This document shows positions 36,997 through 45,082 of a DNA stretch of 64,000 nt, one piece after another. The translations under genes were made by a program, and so were the position numbers. The stretch's first letter is position 1, and each line of letters opens with the position of its first letter. The stretch spans positions 558,001 through 622,000 of the forward strand of contig CAZNSX010000002.1 in assembly GCA_964575845.1 (NCBI GenBank), given 5' to 3'. The notes below the pieces were generated by a model. It was given only the letters and a program-made list of their open reading frames with translations, had not been told where the DNA came from and made no database searches. This DNA is from CAZNSX01 sp964575845 (GTDB taxonomy: Bacteria > UBA8248 > CAZNSX01).

Positions 36997-37136
36997 CGCT
37001 CTTATCTCAATGCCCTCCCGAATTAATCGTTCATTTACATAAAGAAAGATAATAAGCCATAGGCGCCCCGTCTGTCAAAGTGGGGGAAAATCCGGAACTT
37101 TGGCTCGGTCCTGCTTGAGAAAAGTGAGGCTTTCCG

Positions 37137-37166
37137 TTGACATGGGCAGGCCGAGAGAGTTAAAAT
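37137..37166 (+). promoter_or_regulatory. Sigma-70-type promoter for rlmN
   Basis: TTGACA (37137-37142), an 18-base spacer, and TAAAAT (37161-37166). Transcription would start near 37173, about 65 bases before the rlmN ATG. Confidence 0.6.
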
Positions 37167-37237
37167 TATAGTTAGATGAGGAGATGTAGAGCCCCGGTGG
37201 AATGGGGATTTTTTTTGCCCTCAGGTCGAAGAGCGTG

Positions 37238-38365
37238 ATGGAAAAGCCGGATCTCAGGGAAATGGACGTTCGGGAGCTCGAGGAGTTTGCCCTCTCCCTC
37301 GGAGAGCCCCGCTATCGCGGCCGTCAGCTCGCGCGCTGGCTCTTTGAGAAGGGGGCCGCCTCGTTTGATTCCATGACGGACCTCCCTAAAGCCTCCCGCA
37401 CAGTTCTCTCCGAGCGCTGCCGCATCCGCCCGCTCGTGCTTCTTCTGACGAAAAGGGCGGGGGACGGCACCCTGAAGTACATCTTCAGCCTCGAAGATGG
37501 CGAGAGGGTCGAGAGCGTTTACATCCCCAGCGATTCCCGGAGGACCCTCTGCCTTTCCACCCAGGTGGGCTGCCGGATGGGCTGCAGGTTCTGTCTGACG
37601 GGGAGACTCGGCTTGCGCCGGCAGCTGAGGGCATCCGAGATGGTGGGGCAATTTTTGGCCGTGAGGGAAATCCTCCCCCCCGAAGAGTGCCCGACCAACC
37701 TCGTTGTCATGGGTATGGGTGAGCCCCTGGATAACTTTGAGGCAACGGTCAAGGCGCTGAAGATCATCACTTCCACCTGGGGATGTGCCTTCTCGCCCCG
37801 GCGCGTCACTCTCTCCACCTGCGGCCTTCTCCCCGAGCTCGTGGAATTTCATAAGGCCCTGCCCGGGGTGAAGCTGGGAATTTCTCTGAACGCGCCGCGG
37901 GATGAGCTGAGGAGCCGGCTCATGCCCGTGAACAGGCGCTATCCCCTGAAGGCCCTGCTGGAGGCGTGCCGGTCCCTTAGCCTCAAGCCCTCACGGATGC
38001 TCACCTTCGAGTATGTACTGCTCGGCGGGGTGAACGACTCTCTCAGCGAGGCCCGGCAGCTCGCCCGGCTCCTTAAGGGCTTGAGGGCGAAGGTCAACCT
38101 TATTCCCTTCAACCCCTTCCCGGGCGCCTGTTTTTCCCCTCCCTCCGCTGAGACTGCGGCGGCCTTCAGGGAGAGCCTTTGCGAGGCGGGCTTCACCGCT
38201 ATCCTGCGCGAGAGCCGGGGTGTCGAGGTGGGAGCCGCCTGCGGTCAGTTGGGAGGAGAGTGGGAGGGCTCTGGGGAGGCATATTTGGGCGTGGGAACCG
38301 CTGCGCAAGAGCGTGAGGGCGTGGGCCTTGACAATCAGGGGCTTATGAAATACAGTTGTTCTTAG
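37238..38365 (+). CDS. rlmN: 23S rRNA/tRNA adenine C2-methyltransferase RlmN
   Basis: Radical SAM enzyme methylating C2 of A2503 in 23S rRNA and A37 in some tRNAs. The cluster motif is CRMGCRFC (C-x3-C-x2-C, about 107-114), with the preceding KYIFSLEDGERVESVYIP and the MGMGEPLDN motif. The C-terminal active-site cysteine lies in GAACGQLGGE. ATG 37238 gives the usual family N-terminus; 37202 would add 12 residues without similarity. Confidence 0.94.
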   Translation: MEKPDLREMDVRELEEFALSLGEPRYRGRQLARWLFEKGAASFDSMTDLPKASRTVLSERCRIRPLVLLLTKRAGDGTLKYIFSLEDGERVESVYIPSDSRRTLCLSTQVGCRMGCRFCLTGRLGLRRQLRASEMVGQFLAVREILPPEECPTNLVVMGMGEPLDNFEATVKALKIITSTWGCAFSPRRVTLSTCGLLPELVEFHKALPGVKLGISLNAPRDELRSRLMPVNRRYPLKALLEACRSLSLKPSRMLTFEYVLLGGVNDSLSEARQLARLLKGLRAKVNLIPFNPFPGACFSPPSAETAAAFRESLCEAGFTAILRESRGVEVGAACGQLGGEWEGSGEAYLGVGTAAQEREGVGLDNQGLMKYSCS

Positions 38366-38393
38366 AGATGAGATATTTAATTAAGAGGTATTC

Positions 38394-38894
38394 ATGAGTC
38401 ATAGGGCCGTATATCCCGGGACCTTCGACCCCGTCACTTACGGCCACTTAGATATAATCCGCCGCGGCCTCAAGATGTTCGATGAGCTCGTGGTGGCCGT
38501 GACAAGTGACCCACAAAAGGACACCCTTTTCTCGGTTGAGGAGCGCCTTCTCTTCATCCGAGAGGCTCTGGATAGGGAGCCCAGGGTACAGGTGGAGTCT
38601 TTCCATGGCCTGCTTGTAAACTACGTCCGGTCTCGAGGCGCCGGCGTCATCGTTCGGGGGCTAAGGGCGGTTTCCGATTTTGAGTATGAGTTCCAGATGG
38701 CGCTTATGAACCGGAGCTTGGCCGAGAGCTTGGAAACCGTCTTCATGATGCCGAGCGAGCAGTACTCCTATCTTAGTTCCCGCCTCGTAAAGGAGGTGGC
38801 CGCCTTTGGTGGAGATGTGAGCGGTCTGGTGCCCCCTTCAGTCCTCAGGGGGCTCAAGGAGAAGTTCGAGCATATTCAAGGAGAAGGGGGCTAA
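38394..38894 (+). CDS. coaD: Phosphopantetheine adenylyltransferase
   Basis: Penultimate step of coenzyme A synthesis, adenylating 4'-phosphopantetheine. It has AVYPGTFDPVTYGHLDIIRR with the T/HxGH motif, RGLRAVSDFEYEFQMALMNR and SSRLVKEVAAFGGDVS. 166 residues, the normal size. AAGAGG precedes ATG 38394. Two bases separate it from the aminotransferase that follows. Confidence 0.96.
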   Translation: MSHRAVYPGTFDPVTYGHLDIIRRGLKMFDELVVAVTSDPQKDTLFSVEERLLFIREALDREPRVQVESFHGLLVNYVRSRGAGVIVRGLRAVSDFEYEFQMALMNRSLAESLETVFMMPSEQYSYLSSRLVKEVAAFGGDVSGLVPPSVLRGLKEKFEHIQGEGG

Positions 38895-38896
38895 AG

Positions 38897-40090
38897 GTGA
38901 AGCTCGCAGAGAGAGTGAGAAATCTGAAACCATCGGCTACCCTTGAGATTAACGCCAAGGCCGCGGCCATGAGGGCCGAGGGGATAAACGTCATCTCCTT
39001 CGCTGCCGGGGAGCCCGACTTCGACACCCCCGAGCACATAAAAGAGGCGGCAATCAAGGCTCTGAGGGAGGGGCACACGAAATACACCCCGGCCAGTGGC
39101 ATCAATGAGCTAAAGGATGCCGTGCTCGACTGGGTGGACGAGGAGAAGGGGCTGCGTTACGAGAGGAATCAGGTGCTCATCTCCTGCGGCGGAAAGCACA
39201 GCATTTACAACATGGCTCAGGCCCTCCTGGGGCCGGGAGATGAGGTGGTGATTCAGGCGCCCTACTGGGTTTCCTATCCCCCTATAGTAGAGCTGGCGGG
39301 AGCCCGTCCCGTCATCATCCCGACTTCCCAGGAGCAAGGCTTTAAGCTCCCGCTCCAAGAGCTTGAGCGCGCCCTCACCCCGCGGACCAAGGCAATCATC
39401 CTGAATAGCCCCTCTAACCCCACTGGTGCGGTCTACGAGAGGGCGGAGCTCGGGGCCATAATGGACCTTGCGCTCAAGCATGGGGCCTATATTGTTTCGG
39501 ACGAGATCTACGGGAAGATTCTGTATGGCGGCGTCGAGCACTTCAGCCCGGCCGCGGCGGGGAAGAAGGCAAAGGCCAACACAATTCTGATGGAAAGCCT
39601 CTCCAAAACCTTCTCCATGACTGGCTGGAGGCTGGGGTATACGCTCGGCCCGGAGCCGCTCATAAAGAGCATGACTAACGTCCAGAGCCAGAGCACCTCC
39701 AATCCCACTTCCTTTGCCCAGTGGGGTGGGGTGGCGGCGCTGAGGGGCTCTCAGGACATTGTCGGAGTCATGGTCCGCGAGTTTGACAGAAGGCGCAGGA
39801 GGATATTGGATGGGCTTGACTCCCTTGAGGGGTTCTCCTGCTTCGAGCCCCAGGGGGCCTTCTATGTGTTCCCCAAGGTTTCGGCGCTTTTCGGAAGGAA
39901 GTGGCGCGGGCGGGAACTGAAGAGTTCCCTAGATGTGGCCTCCCTATTGCTGGAGGAAGCCAGATGCGCTGTGGTGCCGGGCGCTGAGTTCGGAGCGGAT
40001 GGCTACCTTCGCTTCTCTTACGCCACCTCCTTCGAGAACATCGAGGAGGGGCTCGGGCGAATCGGAAAGGCACTGGGACGCCTGGGCTAG
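38897..40090 (+). CDS. Aspartate aminotransferase-like PLP enzyme
   Basis: A 397-residue class I aminotransferase close to thermophile aspartate/prephenate aminotransferases. Family marks are SFAAGEPDFDTPEHIK, NSPSNPTGAVY, DEIYGKILY, the PLP lysine in ESLSKTFSMTGWRLGY and YLRFSYATS. GTG start with AAAGGTG context. Paralogous to the gene at 9928 but clearly distinct, closer to the AspC branch. Confidence 0.93.
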   Translation: MKLAERVRNLKPSATLEINAKAAAMRAEGINVISFAAGEPDFDTPEHIKEAAIKALREGHTKYTPASGINELKDAVLDWVDEEKGLRYERNQVLISCGGKHSIYNMAQALLGPGDEVVIQAPYWVSYPPIVELAGARPVIIPTSQEQGFKLPLQELERALTPRTKAIILNSPSNPTGAVYERAELGAIMDLALKHGAYIVSDEIYGKILYGGVEHFSPAAAGKKAKANTILMESLSKTFSMTGWRLGYTLGPEPLIKSMTNVQSQSTSNPTSFAQWGGVAALRGSQDIVGVMVREFDRRRRRILDGLDSLEGFSCFEPQGAFYVFPKVSALFGRKWRGRELKSSLDVASLLLEEARCAVVPGAEFGADGYLRFSYATSFENIEEGLGRIGKALGRLG

Positions 40091-40124
40091 GTGATTTTCA
40101 TAAATGATTTAGGAGGGCCAGAGG

Positions 40125-40979
40125 TTGTTCAGGATCATGGAAAAGCGAGAGCTCTGTCCCGCTATCAAGCTCTTTAGGATTCATGCCCCTCTCATTGCCA
40201 AGAAACAGAAGCCAGGGCATTTCGTCATCCTGAGGGCCCACGAGAGGGGCGAACGGATACCCCTCACCATCGTTGACGGAGACCCGGAGGAGGGGACGAT
40301 CACCCTCATCTGCCAGGAGATCGGGCTCACGACAAAGCTTCTCGGCAACCTTGAGGTAGGGGATGAGATCCCCGACATGGTGGGCCCTCTGGGCCAGGAG
40401 AGCCATATTGAGAAATTCGGAAGGGCCGTGGTACTGGGAGGGGGCGTGGGGATCGCCGAAGCCCTTCCCATAGCCCGGGCCCTCAAGGCGGGGGGAAACC
40501 ATGTCATCTCCGTCATCGGGTCCCGCACGGAGGAGCTGCTCATCCTTGAGCAGGAGATGAGGGAAGCGAGTGATGAGCTATTCGTCACCACCGATGACGG
40601 CTCATACGGCCGAAAGGGATTTGTCACAGATGTCCTCAAAGAGCTCCTCGACGGAGAGGCTCCCATAGACTATGTCCTTGCCATCGGCCCCGTGCCCATG
40701 ATGAGGGCCGTTGCCAAAACCACCGAGCCTTACGGGGTCAAGACCTGGGTGAGCCTTAACCCCATCATGGTGGACGGCACGGGAATGTGCGGTGCCTGCC
40801 GGGTGACGGTCGGAGGGGAGACTAAGTTCGCCTGTGTGGACGGGCCCGAGTTCGATGCCCATCAGGTGGATTTTGATGAGCTGGTTAAGAGGCAGCAGTT
40901 CTACCTGGACGAAGAGCAGGCGATCCAGGATAAGTACATCTCTGAGGACGGGACCCTCAAACTTGAGGTAGGAGCTTGA
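40125..40979 (+). CDS. nfnA: NfnA-type ferredoxin-NADP reductase subunit alpha
   Basis: FAD and [2Fe-2S] subunit of the electron-bifurcating NADH-dependent ferredoxin:NADP oxidoreductase (also called SudA-like). It has a ferredoxin-reductase fold with GHFVILRAHERGERIPLTI, a nucleotide-binding stretch VLGGGVGIAEALPIARAL, and the C-terminal cluster cysteines in GMCGACRVTV and FACVDGPEFDAHQVDF. TTG 40125 is preferred, being eight bases after AGGAGG and giving the usual MFRIMEKREL start. One base separates it from nfnB. Presence implies reduced ferredoxin metabolism. Confidence 0.9.
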   Translation: MFRIMEKRELCPAIKLFRIHAPLIAKKQKPGHFVILRAHERGERIPLTIVDGDPEEGTITLICQEIGLTTKLLGNLEVGDEIPDMVGPLGQESHIEKFGRAVVLGGGVGIAEALPIARALKAGGNHVISVIGSRTEELLILEQEMREASDELFVTTDDGSYGRKGFVTDVLKELLDGEAPIDYVLAIGPVPMMRAVAKTTEPYGVKTWVSLNPIMVDGTGMCGACRVTVGGETKFACVDGPEFDAHQVDFDELVKRQQFYLDEEQAIQDKYISEDGTLKLEVGA

Positions 40980-40980
40980 T

Positions 40981-42426
40981 ATGGTAACTCAGCGAGAGGC
41001 GAAGAAAAAGCCCGCCAGGGTCCCTCGGCAGAAGATGCCCGAGCAGCGTCCCGAAGTGAGGGTAAGGAACTGGGAGGAAGTGCCCCTGGGCCTTGACCCT
41101 GAGATGGCGCAGGAGGAAGCCAGGAGGTGTCTCTTTTGCCCAAAGCCCCTGTGCGTGCGGGGCTGCCCGGTCAATATTGACATCCCCGGATTCATCATGC
41201 TCATCGCAGAGGGCGACTTCATAGGGGCGGCGCTCAAGCTCAAGGAGGCGAACTCCCTTCCCGCCATCTGCGGCAGGGTCTGCCCCCAGGAAGACCAGTG
41301 CGAGAAGACCTGTGTTCTCGGGGTCAAGGGGCAGCCGGTGGCCATAGGCCACCTGGAGAGGTTCGCAGCCGACTATGAGCGTCAGGCGGGAGAGGTGAGC
41401 ATCCCCTCGATCCCCAGGCCTACCGGAAAAAGGGTGGCTATAGTGGGCTCTGGCCCTGCGGGGCTCACCGTGGCGGGAGACCTCATCAAGCTCGGCCACG
41501 AGGTCAGCATATTTGAAGCCCTGCATGTGCCGGGCGGGGTCCTCGTTTACGGCATCCCCGAGTTTCGACTTCCCAAGGCCATCATGCATTCGGAGATCGA
41601 TTACCTCAAGCGCATGGGAGTAGAGATCCAGAGTGACATCGTCGTGGGAAGGGCCGTGACGGTTGATGAGCTTATGGCCCAGGGCTATGACACCGTCTTC
41701 ATCGGCACAGGCGCCGGCCTCCCCTGGTTCATGAGCGTACCGGGGGAGAATGCCGGCGGGGTTTATTCTGCCAACGAGTTCCTGACCAGGGCAAACCTCA
41801 TGAAGGGCTTTGCCTTCCCCGAGCACCATACCCCCATAAAGGTCGGAAGGAGGACGGCTGTCATCGGCGGCGGAAACACGGCCATGGACGCGGCGCGCTG
41901 GGCACTGAGGCTGGGCTCGGAGAAGGTGTCGATCGTCTACCGGCGCTCAAGCAAGGAGATGCCGGCCCGGATAGATGAGATCCATCACGGCGAGGAAGAG
42001 GGTCTTGACTTCCAGTTTCTCACGGCTCCGGTCCGCTATATCATGGATGAGCGGGGAAGGGTGTGCGCCATGGAGTGCATCAGGATGGAGCTGGGAGAGC
42101 CCGATGATTCGGGAAGGAGGCGCCCCATTCCCATAAAAGGCTCCGAATACACCGAAGAGGTGGATACTGTGGTTGTTGCCGTCGGAAACGGCGCCAACCC
42201 CATCGTCGCCTCCACGACGCCAGGCCTCGAGATAAACAGGAGGGGGTACATCGTGGCCGACCCCGCGACCGGCGCCACCTCCCGCCGGGGGGTCTATGCC
42301 GGAGGAGATATCGTAACGGGCGGCGCCACGGTGATCTTGGCCATGGGAGCAGGCCGTTGCGCGGGTCAGGCTATGGATGAGTACATGATCGGAGGGCCGC
42401 GGAAGAGGCCGGTTAGTGTCGGCTAG
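40981..42426 (+). CDS. nfnB: NfnB-type NADPH/glutamate synthase small-subunit-like protein
   Basis: Second subunit of the bifurcating transhydrogenase, with two [4Fe-4S] clusters and FAD. N-terminal cysteines are CLFCPKPLCVRGCPVNIDIPGFI in order, then ICGRVCPQEDQCEKTC, then the FAD fold VAIVGSGPAGLTVAGDL, the NADPH fold AVIGGGNTAMDAARWALRLG and the C-terminal VYAGGDIVTGGATV. GltD of glutamate synthase is similar, but the tight pairing with an NfnA-type gene favours Nfn. 481 residues. Confidence 0.9.
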   Translation: MVTQREAKKKPARVPRQKMPEQRPEVRVRNWEEVPLGLDPEMAQEEARRCLFCPKPLCVRGCPVNIDIPGFIMLIAEGDFIGAALKLKEANSLPAICGRVCPQEDQCEKTCVLGVKGQPVAIGHLERFAADYERQAGEVSIPSIPRPTGKRVAIVGSGPAGLTVAGDLIKLGHEVSIFEALHVPGGVLVYGIPEFRLPKAIMHSEIDYLKRMGVEIQSDIVVGRAVTVDELMAQGYDTVFIGTGAGLPWFMSVPGENAGGVYSANEFLTRANLMKGFAFPEHHTPIKVGRRTAVIGGGNTAMDAARWALRLGSEKVSIVYRRSSKEMPARIDEIHHGEEEGLDFQFLTAPVRYIMDERGRVCAMECIRMELGEPDDSGRRRPIPIKGSEYTEEVDTVVVAVGNGANPIVASTTPGLEINRRGYIVADPATGATSRRGVYAGGDIVTGGATVILAMGAGRCAGQAMDEYMIGGPRKRPVSVG

Positions 42427-42434
42427 CGCGCCCG

Positions 42435-42758
42435 GTGCCGAGGGAGCCCTTTGACTCGATGGTAGTCGGGGGAGGCCCTGCGGGCGAGGCCGTTGATGCC
42501 TTTCTCAAGGGAAGCTCCTCCTTGAGCGCCTATCACGAGAGCCTTGAGGCGAGCCTTCTGCCAGAGCTTGAGATTGCGGAGAGGTTCGCCCGTTTCCTCC
42601 ACCGCCACCCGCTCGCGACTTATATGATCGCGGCGGCCCGCCCCGGCGTGAGAGACCTCATCTGCCAGGTCGTCTCGGGGAGCCTCTCCTACGGTGAGCT
42701 TTATTCGCAGCTTAAGAAAAAGAGATGGGTCAGGGTTTTGAAGGGGGTGCTGGGGTAA
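42435..42758 (+). pseudogene. Geranylgeranyl reductase family gene with large internal deletion
   Basis: A 107-codon frame that joins an N-terminal FAD motif (FDSMVVGGGPAG, residues 6-17) directly to a C-terminal segment (EAVDAFLKGSSSLSAYHESL, then LLPELEIAERFARFLHRHP and SGSLSYGELYSQL). Both parts match opposite ends of geranylgeranyl reductase-type flavoproteins, normally about 350-400 residues; the middle is gone. It follows nfnB by nine bases and precedes the AT-rich CBASS island, so the deletion may have accompanied island insertion. The product cannot bind FAD or act. Confidence 0.7.
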
Positions 42759-42805
42759 GAGGGAGAATGGTTTTCATCGGTCGACATGACCTCCGGATAC
42801 TTTCC

Positions 42806-43321
42806 CTAATGATCAGTTGCTGTGCCCTCAAAATCTGGTGTATGCCTTCCGCTATTTATCCGTTTCCTTCCTTTTTCAAAAGCCTTTTCAGTCGTTTGCG
42901 GGCTATGTTTTACCAAGGAATTGTACTTTTCGCGGAGGACCCGGACTGCAGCGGCAAAATCAGATTTGTCCATTTCCTTGGAGAAGGTCTGATAAAGTGC
43001 CCGCGCTTCGTGTTTTAACGCTGTATATTCTTTGCCCGCTGTTGAATGGTCGTTTGCCTTCCGGTCAGGATCTAGTATTGACTGAAGAGCAAACACTACC
43101 CCTGAGACTACGGCAAGCCACGCTACCCAGTTAGGGTATTTGCGAAGTACCAAAATCCCGCTGGCTGCTGCAACTACTGCCGGGAAAATTTTTACCCAGA
43201 GACTGATTTTCTTCTCTCTTGAAGCTAGGATGTAATGAGCCTCGGCAGTGTATAGGCTGTCATCTTCAATTCTCATGCATTCTTTAATTAGATGCTCGTC
43301 TTTCTGTTCCGCCATGGTCAT
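42806..43321 (-). CDS. SLATT-domain two-helix membrane effector (CBASS)
   Basis: A 171-residue protein with two membrane helices at about 39-60 and 64-83 and a following amphipathic helical region rich in charged residues (EYTALKHEARALYQTFSKEM). This is the layout of SLATT effectors, which partner with SMODS nucleotide cyclases and are thought to breach the membrane when the cyclic nucleotide is made during phage infection. Its ATG shares ATGA with the cyclase stop, so translation is coupled. DNA is AT-rich compared with surrounding genes. The domain call rests on topology and partner, as I could not run a profile. Confidence 0.75.
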   Translation of the reverse strand: MTMAEQKDEHLIKECMRIEDDSLYTAEAHYILASREKKISLWVKIFPAVVAAASGILVLRKYPNWVAWLAVVSGVVFALQSILDPDRKANDHSTAGKEYTALKHEARALYQTFSKEMDKSDFAAAVRVLREKYNSLVKHSPQTTEKAFEKGRKRINSGRHTPDFEGTATDH

Positions 43322-44430
43322 TTGCGGTAATGGTCCTTGTAACCCGACAATATGTCAATCAGTGCCTTTGCTTTTAGGTTTGGCAGTTCAATCGGAGGTG
43401 TCAGCCTACCCATTTCAGAGCTTTGCAGCAGCCTTTCCAATAGGGAGGACCTTGACGGCGGGAAAGGGGGATCCAATGGTATTGTCGGCCCGAGGAAGCT
43501 TTTCGGCGGGACAGGGCAGCCCTGGGTGGTTGGCGGGGTTGGCGCTGGGAACATATCTCCGAACATCTGACGCCATAGCCCTTTAGCCCTCATCTCTTTG
43601 CCCTTGAGCCATTCCTCATATGCAACTTCTGCCTTCCGCAGTCCGATTTCAAGTTTTTTCCTCACTACTCGAAGTCTAACTCTATTGTCATACAAATATT
43701 GATCCACATATGTGTAGCTTTTCCCAGGCTCAAGAACAAAAGGATAATCCCCACTATGAATCCATTGTGAGACAGAATACATCCATTCATAAACACCCTG
43801 GGGGTAGCTTATTATTCCAGAAACATTATTGAAGACCATCGCCGTCAATAGCTCAAGATGAAAAGATTTCAAGCCTAACTTGTTGGCTCTGTTCCATTGC
43901 TTCAAGATCTTTATCAGCGGTATGAATTTTTCATTATTGTAGTGATTTGAACTGCTTAGCCATTTGTTCGGAACATGAGGATAACATTGAACCCATGACT
44001 TACAACCGGGACCCGGAATATTATACAACTCATCGTTATCTTGGTAAGCTACGACTGGTACCACCTCAAATTTGAAGTCTCGAAATCTTATCGCAATGCA
44101 CGGCGAATCAACATCAATCTTGGTCTGAACGTATCTTCTCCTCAGCGCTCTCGCCATCAGGACCAATATCCTCTTGGGTGATTTTCCTTCGGCATGCTCC
44201 GCATAATGCACTCTTACATAAAGGTCGATGTCATCCAAAGGACGGATTATGGTGTGCCTACTGTATGAACCAGTGAAAAAGGACGGTTGCTGAAATGGGA
44301 AAAGACGAATCTTTGGGTCATTGCGCAGGACTTGGTCAATGGTGTTTCTTGTAATCTGGATGGATGCTCTCTGTTTCTCTGTGGGATTAAGGTTGGACAG
44401 CATCTTCTGAAAGCATTGATCTGCAGTCAT
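43318..44430 (-). CDS. CD-NTase (SMODS-type cyclic oligonucleotide synthase, CBASS)
   Basis: A 370-residue nucleotidyltransferase that would produce a cyclic di- or trinucleotide signal on phage infection. The catalytic signature GSYSRHTIIRPLDDIDLYV is at about 54-72 (G54-S55, D67, D69), with the third acidic residue as Glu122 in KFEVVPVV. The helical C-terminal half has HLELLTAMVFN, followed by a Pro-rich stretch (about 290-330). ATG 44430 follows GGAGCGGAG; a GTG at 44454 is less likely. No Cap2, Cap3 or HORMA gene is seen, so this would be a minimal type I CBASS with the SLATT effector. Confidence 0.85.
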   Translation of the reverse strand: MTADQCFQKMLSNLNPTEKQRASIQITRNTIDQVLRNDPKIRLFPFQQPSFFTGSYSRHTIIRPLDDIDLYVRVHYAEHAEGKSPKRILVLMARALRRRYVQTKIDVDSPCIAIRFRDFKFEVVPVVAYQDNDELYNIPGPGCKSWVQCYPHVPNKWLSSSNHYNNEKFIPLIKILKQWNRANKLGLKSFHLELLTAMVFNNVSGIISYPQGVYEWMYSVSQWIHSGDYPFVLEPGKSYTYVDQYLYDNRVRLRVVRKKLEIGLRKAEVAYEEWLKGKEMRAKGLWRQMFGDMFPAPTPPTTQGCPVPPKSFLGPTIPLDPPFPPSRSSLLERLLQSSEMGRLTPPIELPNLKAKALIDILSGYKDHYRK

Positions 44431-44867
44431 GTATTCTCTCCGCTCCGTCTTCACCTTACAAAGGGATAGGAATCCATCTTATATGTGTATTTAGCCTGGA
44501 ATCTGCCATCCCTTTTTTGAATCTTCTGTTGGCCAGCTATCGCCCGAAATTTATGGCATCATCTTTCTTGTCAAAATGTCCGGATGAACACCACCCACCC
44601 TATCTTTTGACGTCTCATCCACCCTTTTGCGCGAGCTGATGCACACTACAGTTCCTCTAGCCATCTAAAATCCCACTAATGATGACCTCCATCTTCTGCC
44701 TAAGCCCTTTCATTGATCCCGCTGGTCAAGGTCCTTAATCTCTCGGGAAGCCCCCGGACTAAAATACTTTAGGTGTCCTTTTTGGCCCCAAGGTAAATAT
44801 AGATACAAAATGTTGTATTTGTCAACAACTTATCCACAATATGTTGATTATCTATGCGACTGAGCCA
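44431..44867. other. AT-rich intergenic region upstream of CBASS
   Basis: No supported gene. The CBASS promoter should lie here reading left: on the minus strand TAAGAT near 44475-44480 could be its -10. Around 44790-44860 an AT-rich patch carries a single DnaA-box match (TTATCCACA, 44830-44838) between TCAACA and TGTTGA arms. One box is too few to call an origin. Together with the repeat at 44868-45082, this completes the 582-base stretch without a gene before the HD-GYP stop. Confidence 0.45.
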
Positions 44868-45082
44868 TGGGAGAACGGATGCCCAAGGGCACCGCATCCG
44901 CATCCAACCACTTGAAAGGAAATAGCTTATCCCATCTCGGTGGGTCGCTGATATCCCTTTATTCTGCTTAAGCCCTTTGAAATAAAAGGGGTTAGCGAGA
45001 ATTTTGCTGGCGCTATCTATTCGAGGGTTCCTGCGGGGTGGATAAAGAAGGGCCGCGGGAGGCGGGCGGCTCAAGGCTTGAA
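44868..45082 (+). repeat. Dispersed noncoding repeat, copy A
   Basis: Matches 46335-46567 in the same orientation with gaps. The best block is 44961-45032 (ATTCTGCTTAAG, AAGGGGTTAG, TGCTGGCG, GGTTCCT), and the last block is the near-palindrome CTCAAGGCTTGA. A hairpin (CCCTTT-GAAATA-AAAGGG) is conserved between copies with a U-G replacement only possible on the plus-strand RNA. The copy includes the HD-GYP stop and its final codons. Confidence 0.6.

Noticed and set aside
41041..42426. NfnB as glutamate synthase small subunit
   Set aside because: The sequence family overlaps with GltD, but the direct pairing with an NfnA-type reductase subunit argues for the bifurcating complex.
44830..44838. 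DnaA box as evidence for oriC
   Set aside because: Only one perfect box is present, and no dnaA, dnaN or clustered boxes are nearby.
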